A DNA stretch of 38,282 bases from a virus. The stretch lies in IMG/VR virus record IMGVR_UViG_3300036834_000075, positions 1-38,282 of that record. One strand, written 5' to 3'. Below the pieces are notes generated by a model. That model did no database searches and was not told the DNA's origin. It saw only the letters and a list, made by a program, of their open reading frames with translations. This document shows, piece after piece, positions 6,572 through 13,458 of this stretch (position 1 is the first letter of the stretch; every line of letters begins with the position of its first letter). The position numbers and the translations under genes were made by a program.

Positions 6572-6754
6572 ATGGCGAACCCACATCCGCCGATGCCACG
6601 CAAGACCGTCACCAAGCAGCGGCAGGACACCAGCCACGGTATGCACCTATTCCTGACGATCATCACCGGCGGAGTCTGGGGGCTGGTGTGGCTCGGGATG
6701 ACTGTGTGGCACAAGATGGGCCCGCGCAAGCGCGTGGTCACGAAGTACAAGTAG
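6572..6754 (+). CDS. 60-residue single-pass membrane protein with T-x-G-x-W-x2-V-W motif
   Basis: ATG 6572 with GAGAGGAC upstream. Soluble basic N-terminus (MANPHPPMPRKTVTKQRQDT), then HLFLTIITGGVWGLVWLGMT and a basic tail. The H-x3-L-T-x2-T-x-G-x-W-x2-V-W core resembles small membrane proteins common in actinomycetes and their phages, and is reminiscent of the superinfection-immunity family; this is memory, not a search. Lysogenic-operon position supports an exclusion role. Its stop codon lies inside the left arm of the terminator. Confidence 0.7.
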   Translation: MANPHPPMPRKTVTKQRQDTSHGMHLFLTIITGGVWGLVWLGMTVWHKMGPRKRVVTKYK

Positions 6755-6808
6755 CCGGACGACGACGGACGTCCCGGGCACTTCACGGCGCCGGGGACGT
6801 CCGGCTAC
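6751..6808. terminator. Bidirectional hairpin containing both convergent stop codons
   Basis: GTAGCCGGACG (6751-6761) pairs perfectly with CGTCCGGCTAC (6798-6808). An inner near-perfect repeat (ACGTCCCGG / CCGGGGACGT) extends the stem. The left arm contains the TAG of the plus-strand gene (6752-6754). The right arm contains the TAG of the minus-strand HTH gene (complement of 6805-6807). Confidence 0.7.
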
Positions 6809-6999
6809 TCGTCACGTTCGCGTTGGTCGCGGAGCTGCCGCCGTAGATCGTCCATGTCCCACCTGGCTTGACCACCCGGAGTGACATAGACCGGCGCGAT
6901 CGAGCCGTCCTGCCACCAGCGGACTAACGTCGCCCGGTGCACGCCAAGGAGCCGCGCGGCTTCACCGCTGCTCACAGGCCGTGCCGGGCGATCAGTCAC
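6805..6999 (-). CDS. MerR/excisionase-like HTH protein, candidate directionality factor
   Basis: 64 residues from GTG 6999. A compact winged HTH fills the protein: SSGEAARLLGVHRATLVRWW (recognition helix), then APVYVTPGGQARWDMDDLRR (wing). Small proteins of this form are recombination directionality factors or regulators. It is the only minus-strand gene within the plus-strand lysogeny arm, convergent with the 60-residue membrane gene and about 1 kb from int. It could be the true excisionase or a local regulator. Confidence 0.75.
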   Translation of the reverse strand: MTDRPARPVSSGEAARLLGVHRATLVRWWQDGSIAPVYVTPGGQARWDMDDLRRQLRDQRERDE

Positions 7000-7131
7000 C
7001 GTGCGACTCTCTCACCCGTTTGCGCTGGTTCTGGCCTTACAGTGACTCTTGCAACTCATCAATACCGATGCGACACTTGCGACCGTGGCGAGGAGCCCTG
7101 CGGCCAAGGCGACACCTGCCGCCCCCGAACG

Positions 7132-7171
7132 CACGGCGGGAGGCGTCAGGGGTGACTCCCCTCCCGCCGTG
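7132..7171. repeat. 12-bp inverted repeat with competing inner hairpin
   Basis: CACGGCGGGAGG (7132-7143) and CCTCCCGCCGTG (7160-7171) are perfect complements. Between and partly overlapping them lies AGGGG-TGACT-CCCCT (7148-7162). The two hairpins are mutually exclusive, like an attenuator. The 7000-7207 stretch otherwise shows no convincing gene. Confidence 0.5.
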
Positions 7172-7207
7172 CCCCGCCGCCGCGTTCCCGAGTGCCACGA
7201 GCGCACC

Positions 7208-7375
7208 ATGGTGATATCCGTCGAGGTCACCGTCACCGAGGCCGAGGCCCTCCGCGACGCCGCATTCACCTGCACCTCCCCGGACCCAAGCCGGCACCAA
7301 GCCGGGCGTCGGGCGCTGGAGAAGATCCGCGCGCAGGCCGAGCGCTGCCATCCCCGGCCGCCGTTACCCTTCTGA
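7208..7375 (+). CDS. Possible 55-residue protein
   Basis: ATG 7208 to TGA 7375: MVISVEVTVTEAEALRDAAF and an Arg/Cys-containing helical end. Third codon positions are strongly G/C, as in real genes here, and the start falls just after a hairpin. The ribosome site is weak. The frame stays open upstream to a TTG at 7049, but that part looks non-coding. Confidence 0.4.
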   Translation: MVISVEVTVTEAEALRDAAFTCTSPDPSRHQAGRRALEKIRAQAERCHPRPPLPF

Positions 7376-7406
7376 CGACGGGCCACGGCTGACCGGGCGC
7401 ACACGA

Positions 7407-7452
7407 AAACGGCCCCCGTGCACCACCGCAATGGTGGGCACGGGGGCCGTTT
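7407..7452. terminator. Strong bidirectional terminator between the two arms
   Basis: AAACGGCCCCCGTGC (7407-7421) pairs perfectly with GCACGGGGGCCGTTT (7438-7452). Five more pairs (CCACC 7423-7427 with GGTGG 7433-7437) follow after one bulged A, around a 5-base loop. A run on one side and T run on the other make it work in both directions. It ends the plus-strand lysogeny transcript and the minus-strand late/lysis transcript. Confidence 0.9.
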
Positions 7453-7465
7453 GGCGCCTGCTGGT

Positions 7466-7708
7466 TCAGGCCGTCGGCGGGGTCTGAGTCGGCACCGTGG
7501 GGTGACCGAACAGCGCCTCGATCCGGTCCTTGCCGACCTGGAACAAGTCGTGCACGACTTGCTTCGCCTCGGCTGCGACCGTCCCGAAGTCGAGGTGCTC
7601 GACCGTGCTCAGGACATCGGTGATGTCCTGATTGGCGGTGTCCAGCGCGGCGTGCACGTCCGCCACCACCGTCGCGGCGGTGGGTTCGGCGGGGGTAGGG
7701 GTGCTCAT
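7466..7708 (-). CDS. Small protein, last gene of the late operon
   Basis: 80 residues; ATG 7708 with GGAGA upstream. The frame is open further upstream to 7843, but this would cross the tRNA-like element, so the ATG with a ribosome site is chosen. Sequence MSTPTPAEPTAATVVADVHA then helical D/E/V-rich segments with KQVVHDLFQVGKDRIEALFG and a Pro/Thr tail. No membrane span. Lies after the glycosidase-like lysis gene and just before the bidirectional terminator. Function unknown. Confidence 0.7.
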   Translation of the reverse strand: MSTPTPAEPTAATVVADVHAALDTANQDITDVLSTVEHLDFGTVAAEAKQVVHDLFQVGKDRIEALFGHPTVPTQTPPTA

Positions 7709-7763
7709 GGTTCTCCGATCGATGGTGCGTTCACGACCGCCGGTCAGCGGCCGAGCATAGGAT

Positions 7764-7887
7764 CTACAGCGGTCGCGGGTTCGACTCCCGCCAGTCACGA
7801 CGGGACGCGTCCCCGACGGCTGTAGCTCAGCGCGGTAGAGCACCCGGCCCGGAGCGCACCCCGTTGAGACGGGGGAAGCGGCCGGGT
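7764..7887 (+). other. tRNA-like element with T-arm placed before the D-arm
   Basis: In order: a perfect T-arm (GCGGG 7775-7779, loop TTCGACT, CCCGC 7787-7791); a 3'-acceptor-like CAGTCAC; a hairpin-forming linker with palindrome GGGACGCGTCCC; a 5'-acceptor-like ACGGCTG (7816-7822); TA and a D-arm (GCTC 7825-7828, GAGC 7838-7841); then a perfect 8-bp stem ACCCGGCC (7842-7849) / GGCCGGGT (7880-7887) enclosing hairpin CCCCGT-TGAG-ACGGGG. CAGTC and GGCTG can pair (one G-U); two outer acceptor pairs fail. A competing 7-bp pairing exists, CTACAGC (7764-7770) with GCTGTAG (7819-7825). It could be a circularly permuted tRNA-like RNA, two decayed tRNAs, or an attP core copied from a host tRNA 3' end. 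It lies opposite the minus-strand late genes. Confidence 0.45.
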
Positions 7888-7915
7888 CGGCGCCGTTAGG
7901 CGGTAGGTGCCGGCA

Positions 7916-8845
7916 TCACACCCGCCCGGCCGGCGACTGAGTCTGTGGGCCCACCGGTGCGGCTGACGCCGGAGCAGCGGCCTTGGCCAGCAGTGCCACC
8001 AGCGCGGCCGCCGTGGCTGGCCCGATGTTCGCGGCCGCGAACGCCGCGTCCAGCTGGGCCTGGGTGACCTGCGGGGCGCCCTCGGTCTGGATCGCGACCG
8101 TCAGCTGGGCCACCGTCGCCTTCATGTCCGCGTCCATCGCGGCCAACTCGGCCGCGTGGTCGGTGGCGTCCTGGGTGGCTACGCCGGCCAGGACCGCGAG
8201 CACGCCGGTCTTCGGGTCTGTCAGCCGCTGCAACATCCCCTGGCTCTCGACCATCCGGCCGAACAAGCTCGTGTCGGAGACGCCCTGGGGCATGCGTCCT
8301 GGAACGGCGGCGTCGGTGGACGGGCCGCCGCCGAAGACGAATGCGGCGAGGTTCTGCTCGATCGGGTTGGTCATCGATCCTCCTTGGTCGACGCCGGGCC
8401 AGTGGTCGGCCACGACGGATCGGTCGAGCGGGCCTGGATCGGCGTACTGCTTCGCGATCGCACCGGGCGGTAGCACGTCGAGGTTGTCCCAGTGCGCCAA
8501 CCACCACAGCGGCAGTGGCTCGTGGATCGTGTTGAATGCGGCGATCACCTCGGCCTGGTTGGATTCCGAGCAGTACGCCACCGGCCACAGGAAGCCGTCG
8601 AGACGACGCTGGTGTGCCCAGGCGGCGGCCTGCGCGGCCGTGGCGTCCCCGTTCTCGCGGTCGATGACGTGACCGTCCCGGGTGGTCCACCGCGTGGCGA
8701 TCCGCACGTGCACCGAGTTCGGGAACATCGCGATCTCGTCGGCGGTCCAGGCGAACGGGCCGTCGATGTAATAAGCCACGAGGGCGATCGAGTGGTCCAT
8801 CCCGGCAGCGTCGGAGTTGATGCCGTCCTGCATCTCCCGGGTCAT
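7916..8845 (-). CDS. Glycosidase-like lysis protein with C-terminal Ala-rich domain
   Basis: 309 residues. ATG 8845 overlaps the stop of the NlpC/P60-like gene (8842-8844). Residues 1-158 resemble the glycoside-hydrolase-like TIM-barrel domain of actinophage lysis and tail genes: IALVAYYIDGPFAWTADEIA, HVIDRENGDATAAQAAAWAH, GFLWPVAYCSESNQAEVIAA, ending DRSVVADHWPGVD. A perfect AAGGAGGA then precedes an in-frame ATG at 8374 (MTNPIEQNLAAFVFGGGPST). This start gives a 152-residue Ala/Gln-rich helical protein. Either one fused protein or a full-length plus a short form is made. The full-length protein probably cleaves host peptidoglycan. Confidence 0.75.
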   Translation of the reverse strand: MTREMQDGINSDAAGMDHSIALVAYYIDGPFAWTADEIAMFPNSVHVRIATRWTTRDGHVIDRENGDATAAQAAAWAHQRRLDGFLWPVAYCSESNQAEVIAAFNTIHEPLPLWWLAHWDNLDVLPPGAIAKQYADPGPLDRSVVADHWPGVDQGGSMTNPIEQNLAAFVFGGGPSTDAAVPGRMPQGVSDTSLFGRMVESQGMLQRLTDPKTGVLAVLAGVATQDATDHAAELAAMDADMKATVAQLTVAIQTEGAPQVTQAQLDAAFAAANIGPATAAALVALLAKAAAPASAAPVGPQTQSPAGRV

Positions 8846-9345
8846 GCCGTCACCGGCCCGTGCAGCGCCTTGACCAGCGCCATCGGCGTGACGTAGCCCG
8901 GCCACCGACCGTCGGCGAACATAGACAGGCCAGCCCGCCGGTACACCTCGTCGACGAGCTGGGAACAGATCATGTGCCCGCTGTCGGCGACATACCTGCG
9001 CAGGCCCGGCATCGGGATGTGCAGGCGGTGTGTGGCCAGGGCGAAGTAGTCCAGCGCGGAGTACGGCGTCCCGACCAGCGCCCGGCCGGCGGCCACCAGG
9101 TGCCCGCGCTGCTCGTCGGTCAGTGACCAGTCCGACCAGATCACGTTCGTGTCGTCGTATTCGGTCAGCGGCCGGATCCGCGCGCCGCCAGGCTCGGCCT
9201 CGACCAGTTCGCCGTTGTCCAGCACGAGAAAGGCATGCTGGTACTGGCCGAGCCCATCCCCGTTGAGCCACTGTCCGATGCGGATCAGCCGGCCGGCCTC
9301 ACCGCGGATCGCGACGAGGCCGAAGTCACCCGCCTGGGGCGTCAT
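8842..9345 (-). CDS. Permuted NlpC/P60-fold cysteine hydrolase
   Basis: 167 residues from ATG 9345, which lies 9 bases after GGAGG; an ATG at 9354 touches the GGAGG directly and is less likely. Catalytic-type residues appear as His37 in GQYQHAFLVLDNG and Cys127 in SGHMICSQLVDEVY. The order His then Cys is the circularly permuted form of the NlpC/P60 fold (YiiX-like), with an acidic partner near residue 48. In a lysis cassette it would be an endopeptidase or amidase of the cell wall. Followed with overlap by the glycosidase-like gene. Confidence 0.75.
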   Translation of the reverse strand: MTPQAGDFGLVAIRGEAGRLIRIGQWLNGDGLGQYQHAFLVLDNGELVEAEPGGARIRPLTEYDDTNVIWSDWSLTDEQRGHLVAAGRALVGTPYSALDYFALATHRLHIPMPGLRRYVADSGHMICSQLVDEVYRRAGLSMFADGRWPGYVTPMALVKALHGPVTA

Positions 9346-9350
9346 GATGG

Positions 9351-9977
9351 TCATCCTCCGATGGGCAGCAGTGGCGGCGGTGTGGTGGTTGTGGTCGGCG
9401 GTGACGTGCTGGTGCACGTGTAGGTCGGCGCCTCGGCAGGCGAGCCGGTGTCCCGCGTGCACTGGAACGTGGCGCCGCTGGCCGGGTCCTGCCACGACCA
9501 GCCGGCCGGCGGGTCGCCAGGCGCACCCGGCTGTCCGGTCGGGCCCGCCGGACCCTGTGGGCCGCTCGGACCGTCCTGGCCCGGCGTGCCCTGGCTGCCC
9601 GCCGGACCCGCCGCGCCAGTGAGGCCAGTTGGCCCGGTCGGTCCAGTGGGGCCGGGCAACCCTGGCGAGCCGGGTGGCCCCGGGAGACCGTTCAAGCCCG
9701 CTGGTCCCTGCGCGCCCGCCGGACCGGCCACGGCGGACGGCGGCTGCACCACCGGTGTCGCGCCGAGCTGACGGATCTGTTGCGCCAGCTGCTGCGCCGC
9801 GGTAGCGGCCGCGGCCTGCTCGCCGCCGAGCTGATCGCCGTAGTCCTTCTCGGACAGCACAGCCCAGCCCAGCACGAGCATGCCGATCACCAGCAGGGCC
9901 GCCAGGAACGCGAACAGCCGATGCCCGCGATGATCCCGGGCGTCGGCCGCCGCGATCCGAGCTGTCTCATCACCCAC
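9351..9977 (-). CDS. Membrane-anchored collagen-like protein in the lysis cassette
   Basis: 208 residues from GTG 9977 with GGAGG 7 bases upstream; overlaps the end of the holin-like gene. Cytoplasmic N-terminus (1-20), one transmembrane helix (about 21-41), an Ala/Gln heptad-like region (50-70), then 23 unbroken Gly-x-y triplets (residues 85-153; examples [19 protein letters not shown]). After these come a short domain with Cys173 and Cys188 and a Thr/Pro-rich end. The Gly-x-y block should trimerise outside the membrane. Phage collagen repeats are usually in tail fibres; the helix and the position beside holin and hydrolases are unusual. Possible spanin-like or envelope-spanning role, not proven. 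Confidence 0.8.
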   Translation of the reverse strand: MGDETARIAAADARDHRGHRLFAFLAALLVIGMLVLGWAVLSEKDYGDQLGGEQAAAATAAQQLAQQIRQLGATPVVQPPSAVAGPAGAQGPAGLNGLPGPPGSPGLPGPTGPTGPTGLTGAAGPAGSQGTPGQDGPSGPQGPAGPTGQPGAPGDPPAGWSWQDPASGATFQCTRDTGSPAEAPTYTCTSTSPPTTTTTPPPLLPIGG

Positions 9978-10206
9978 GGCGACGCCTCCGTCTTCTGTTC
10001 CTGGCTTGCTTGATCTCGACGAGTGCGTTGGCCTCGTCGTCCTGTCTGGACGGTGGCGCCAGCGCCTGGCGGGTGGCGGACTGGGCGGCGTCGCCACGCT
10101 CGCGGTCGGATGTCCGGCGGGCCACGATGAGCATGCCGATCAGGCCGGTCATCGCGGTGACGAGACCACCGACGGCGGCGATGAGCGCGGCAAGTCCATT
10201 GAGCAC
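9970..10206 (-). CDS. Holin-like small membrane protein
   Basis: 78 residues from GTG 10206, preceded by a GGGGGG run. One long hydrophobic helix at about residues 2-29 ([20 protein letters not shown] and on). A charged stretch and a C-terminal run of eight Arg plus Gly ([10 protein letters not shown]) follow. Size, single N-terminal helix, strongly basic tail and position just before the hydrolases fit a class III-like holin or an antiholin. Confidence 0.65.
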   Translation of the reverse strand: MLNGLAALIAAVGGLVTAMTGLIGMLIVARRTSDRERGDAAQSATRQALAPPSRQDDEANALVEIKQARNRRRRRRRG

Positions 10207-10219
10207 ACGCCCCCCTTAT

Positions 10220-10693
10220 TCACACGGTCGAGTACACCGAGGAACCACCCTCGGACCGGACCGAAATCTTGCTGCCAGCCAACGCCTGCGCGGTTCCCGT
10301 ACCGGAATTGCGGACCAGGGTGGCGCAGAAAATGTCATTCACCGCGACACTGGTCGTGAAGGTGTAGACGATCTCGGCTTCGTACGGGCCACCTCCCGAC
10401 GTCGCGATTAATGGCAACACGATGACCTGCAACTGTGTGCCGGCCACATTCGTGAGCCTGAGCCGGAAGAAGAAGCCATCGCCGCTGACGCTGCCACCGT
10501 AGTACAGCTTCGCGGTCACCTCATACGTGGTGGACGCGGCCAGCGCCAGCGTACCGGTCGTCGCCCATGCCGATTCGACGGTGCCCGATGTCGCGGTAGC
10601 GTTCGTGACCCGCACAATGCCGCCGGCCGTCTGTACGCCACTGGCGCCGTTGAGGGCCGCGGCCGTGGCCTCTTGCCCGGCGAAGAATGCCAT
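10220..10693 (-). CDS. Minor tail / fibre-type beta-rich protein
   Basis: 157 residues; ATG 10693 shares one base with the stop of the tail-tip gene (TGATG). Begins MAFFAGQEATAAALNGASGV. Alternating Ser/Thr/Val strands (TSGTVESAWATTGTLALAAS, TTYEVTAKLYYGGSVSGDG) look like a jelly-roll or carbohydrate-binding module. Position after the tail tip and before the lysis genes suggests an accessory tail protein, possibly for receptor binding. Confidence 0.6.
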   Translation of the reverse strand: MAFFAGQEATAAALNGASGVQTAGGIVRVTNATATSGTVESAWATTGTLALAASTTYEVTAKLYYGGSVSGDGFFFRLRLTNVAGTQLQVIVLPLIATSGGGPYEAEIVYTFTTSVAVNDIFCATLVRNSGTGTAQALAGSKISVRSEGGSSVYSTV

Positions 10694-13458
10694 CAGGCCC
10701 TTCCCAACGCTAGATAGACAGGCTGCGCGACGTCGACTTGTTCGCCCGTCGCGTGGCTTTTCACCACGCCATTGACCGAGCGGGTTACGCTGGAAAACGT
10801 CTGCGGAGATGAGGTGCCGGAGATCGCGCCGACGGACATCACCTCGCCGCCCATCTTGATTTTCACGGGCCAGTCGCCGGCGTTGGTAGTCCACAATGTC
10901 CCGTCGCCGATGTCGACTTGGAACGATGTCGCGGTCGGGCTGATCGTGGTGTCATGCAGTGTGGTGGTGGTGGAGCCCAGTCGCCCCAGGATGGGGTCGT
11001 CGAGGGTCAAGATGTCGTACGGGCTGCCGGGAACGCAGTTGAACACGAAGTCGATCAGGCCCGGGGTGCTGAACGTGTAGGTCTCGGAATAGCCGCGCAT
11101 GATCAGCGACAACGCGTCCGGCGTGAGGCTAGTGGCCACGATCTTATTGGGCATCGTGACCGCCAGCGCGGCCAGGAACAGCGCCCGCCTGGCCGCGCTG
11201 GGCGGGTGCACGAACCGCATCGGCAGCTGCGGATAGCGCGCCGCGTCGACGGTGCCCAAGTGCAGTAGCCAGGACGCCAGGTCGGGCAGTTGACTGTCGG
11301 CGAACGCGTTCAGGGTGGGCCCGATCGGATAGTCACCGATGCCGCCCTGGCCGGCTGGCAGCGTCGAGAGGCGCCCGGTGGTCAGCGCCACGTTGGCCGA
11401 GGACCCGTCCTGGCGGGTCACTGTGATGTCGTTGTGCGTCTGTTGGTCGTCGTCGACCGGTTGCGGCGGACTGGCGAGCTGGGTGGCGTCGACGGTCAGC
11501 GTGGCGGACTGGTTGTAGTGCGGTCCCAGGCCGAGGTACAGCAGTCCGACGCGGCCACGGGTCTCGCACAGCTGTCCCATGTCCAGCGCGGCCGCCTCGT
11601 TCAGCAGATTAAGTAGCGTGTCGACCTTCTGTGGCCCCATCAGCGCCGGCGCGAGTGGATTAGATGTGAAATCGAAATTCACGGTATTCTCGCCGCACAG
11701 TCGGATCATGCGATCGATGGCGGTTTCATCCGCGTACGCGTTGAACTGGGCGGCCAGAGCGAAGATATCGGTGACGACCGACTCAACACTGATCTGTCCG
11801 AACGCGAAATTCCCGCACTGGCTGAAGGGGTTGATCGACACGGCCGCCACAGACGGTGTCGAGTGCGCCGTTAATGTACCTGTGGCGTAGCCGGCCGAAG
11901 CGCCGATTCCGATCGCCAAAATCGAAACCGTATAGTTGATGTCCGACCCAGACACCGCCGCCTGTAGAGATAGCCGGAACGCCACATTGTTGATCGCGAA
12001 GCCGATCGCGGAGTCCAGGATGTTTGTCCCGGCCTGGTCGTACACCTTGAGCTTGAGGTTGCCGCCTGTGGAGAAGCTGACATCCCAGGTCTGGGCTGTC
12101 CCCGTTGTGGTGACCCGCAAAATGGTGGAACCGTCGACGCCGTTGGATGCGAACACCAGACACCGCACCTGCCACGATCCGGTCGCCGCATACAGCGGCA
12201 CAGTGCCCACGAGTGATGACGTCGTCCCGGCCGCCGCCATCACGGGGATCGGTAGCGACGAGGGGAACCCGCTGTAACTGGCCAATGTCGGCGCCCCGAC
12301 GATCGCCATCGGCACCCCGTTGGGCAGACCGGAGGCGATCGACGTGGCGTTCGCGCCGTCCTCGCATGGCCAGTACGCCACCAGTTGTGACCCCAGCGCC
12401 GGGATCGATCGGCGCAGCACCGACTTCAGGACCGGGGCACTGGGCTGCCCGAGGCGTCGCAGCGGGCCGGCCGCGTCGACCTTGACGTAGCGGTCCTGGT
12501 TGGTCTGGTCGGCGCCCTGCACCCAGTCGCCGACCTCGCCGGCGAATCGCGGCACCGACACGATCAGGTTGCTGTACTGGAACACCACCGGCAGCGTGTT
12601 GGTGTTGCCGGTCGCGACACCCGAGCGGACGCCGAAACCGCCAGGGGCATCTGCGACCGGCTTACCCAGCTGGATGTAGTTGCCGAGCACCTGCCAGTCG
12701 TAGGGCTCGACCTTCGCGGCGTCCCACACCTTCGCCCGAATCGACTGCCCCTCGGCCTGGGCGCGCACCCGCAGCGTGTTCCCACCGGCGTGCGTGAGGC
12801 CTGTGACGGGGACGCTGGCGGCCAGCACGGTGCCGTCGGCGTAGAGGATGCCGATGTTGACCTGCTGAGTCGTGTCGATCGTCACCCGGGCCATGTAGTA
12901 GGCGCTGCTGGAGGTGTACCGCAGGATCACATTGGCCGGCTCGACGTTGCCGCCGGTGACGTTCGTGCCGGATAACGCCTGACAGTCCACTCGGACGTCG
13001 ACGTCGAGGTACGTCTCGCCGGTGATCACGTTGAGCCGGTAGGCGTTCGTCGCCGGCACGCTGTGCTGACCGAGACCGCCGGAGACGAACGTGTCAGTGC
13101 CAAGCACGGTGCCGCCTGAACCGAATGCGGTCCAGGCCTGCCCCGGGATGCCGCCGGCGCCGGGTGCGGTTCCCCAACCGGACGCGACGGTCCGGGCGAA
13201 GGAGTCGGTCAGGGTGGTGTGTGTGATCCGGCACGGCGTGTTCTTGCCGATCTGGCCGTAGTACAGGCCGGTCGGGTTGCGGGGATCCCAGTTATTCAGC
13301 CGGTTGTTCAGGGTGAACGCGGCGGTGGAGGGCACGGCCGACGTGGACTCATCGGAGGTGCCCCGGCTGATGGCGAGGTTGTCGCGCGTGTAGACGCTGC
13401 CGGCAACCCATCCGGTTGCCGACCCGGTGTACAGCTCGGTGAGCACGTCGGTCGTCAT
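10693..13458 (-). CDS. Large tail-tip / minor tail protein
   Basis: 921 residues from ATG 13458 (MTTDVLTELYTGSATGWVAG), overlapping the tape measure stop. The first 110 residues resemble actinophage minor tail proteins (TAAFTLNNRLNNWDPRNPTG). The next part is like a concanavalin/LamG-type beta sandwich (YLDVDVRVDCQ, ILRYTSSSAYYMARVTID), and a second comparable one lies near 400-580. The C-terminal third carries the helical insert DTLLNLLNEAAALDMGQLCE and an OB-like end (GGEVMSVGAISGT). As the only large gene between tape measure and lysis it probably combines distal-tail, tail-hub and adhesion roles. Confidence 0.75.
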   Translation of the reverse strand: MTTDVLTELYTGSATGWVAGSVYTRDNLAISRGTSDESTSAVPSTAAFTLNNRLNNWDPRNPTGLYYGQIGKNTPCRITHTTLTDSFARTVASGWGTAPGAGGIPGQAWTAFGSGGTVLGTDTFVSGGLGQHSVPATNAYRLNVITGETYLDVDVRVDCQALSGTNVTGGNVEPANVILRYTSSSAYYMARVTIDTTQQVNIGILYADGTVLAASVPVTGLTHAGGNTLRVRAQAEGQSIRAKVWDAAKVEPYDWQVLGNYIQLGKPVADAPGGFGVRSGVATGNTNTLPVVFQYSNLIVSVPRFAGEVGDWVQGADQTNQDRYVKVDAAGPLRRLGQPSAPVLKSVLRRSIPALGSQLVAYWPCEDGANATSIASGLPNGVPMAIVGAPTLASYSGFPSSLPIPVMAAAGTTSSLVGTVPLYAATGSWQVRCLVFASNGVDGSTILRVTTTGTAQTWDVSFSTGGNLKLKVYDQAGTNILDSAIGFAINNVAFRLSLQAAVSGSDINYTVSILAIGIGASAGYATGTLTAHSTPSVAAVSINPFSQCGNFAFGQISVESVVTDIFALAAQFNAYADETAIDRMIRLCGENTVNFDFTSNPLAPALMGPQKVDTLLNLLNEAAALDMGQLCETRGRVGLLYLGLGPHYNQSATLTVDATQLASPPQPVDDDQQTHNDITVTRQDGSSANVALTTGRLSTLPAGQGGIGDYPIGPTLNAFADSQLPDLASWLLHLGTVDAARYPQLPMRFVHPPSAARRALFLAALAVTMPNKIVATSLTPDALSLIMRGYSETYTFSTPGLIDFVFNCVPGSPYDILTLDDPILGRLGSTTTTLHDTTISPTATSFQVDIGDGTLWTTNAGDWPVKIKMGGEVMSVGAISGTSSPQTFSSVTRSVNGVVKSHATGEQVDVAQPVYLALGRA

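Noticed and set aside
7012-7431. Minus-strand 139-residue frame opposite the small ORF at 7208
   Set aside because: Crosses the bidirectional terminator and lacks a ribosome site or recognisable motif.
7764-7800. Ordinary tRNA ending at this T-arm
   Set aside because: Upstream 80 bases contain neither a matching 5' acceptor strand (GTGACTG) nor a D-arm or a paired anticodon arm of normal size.
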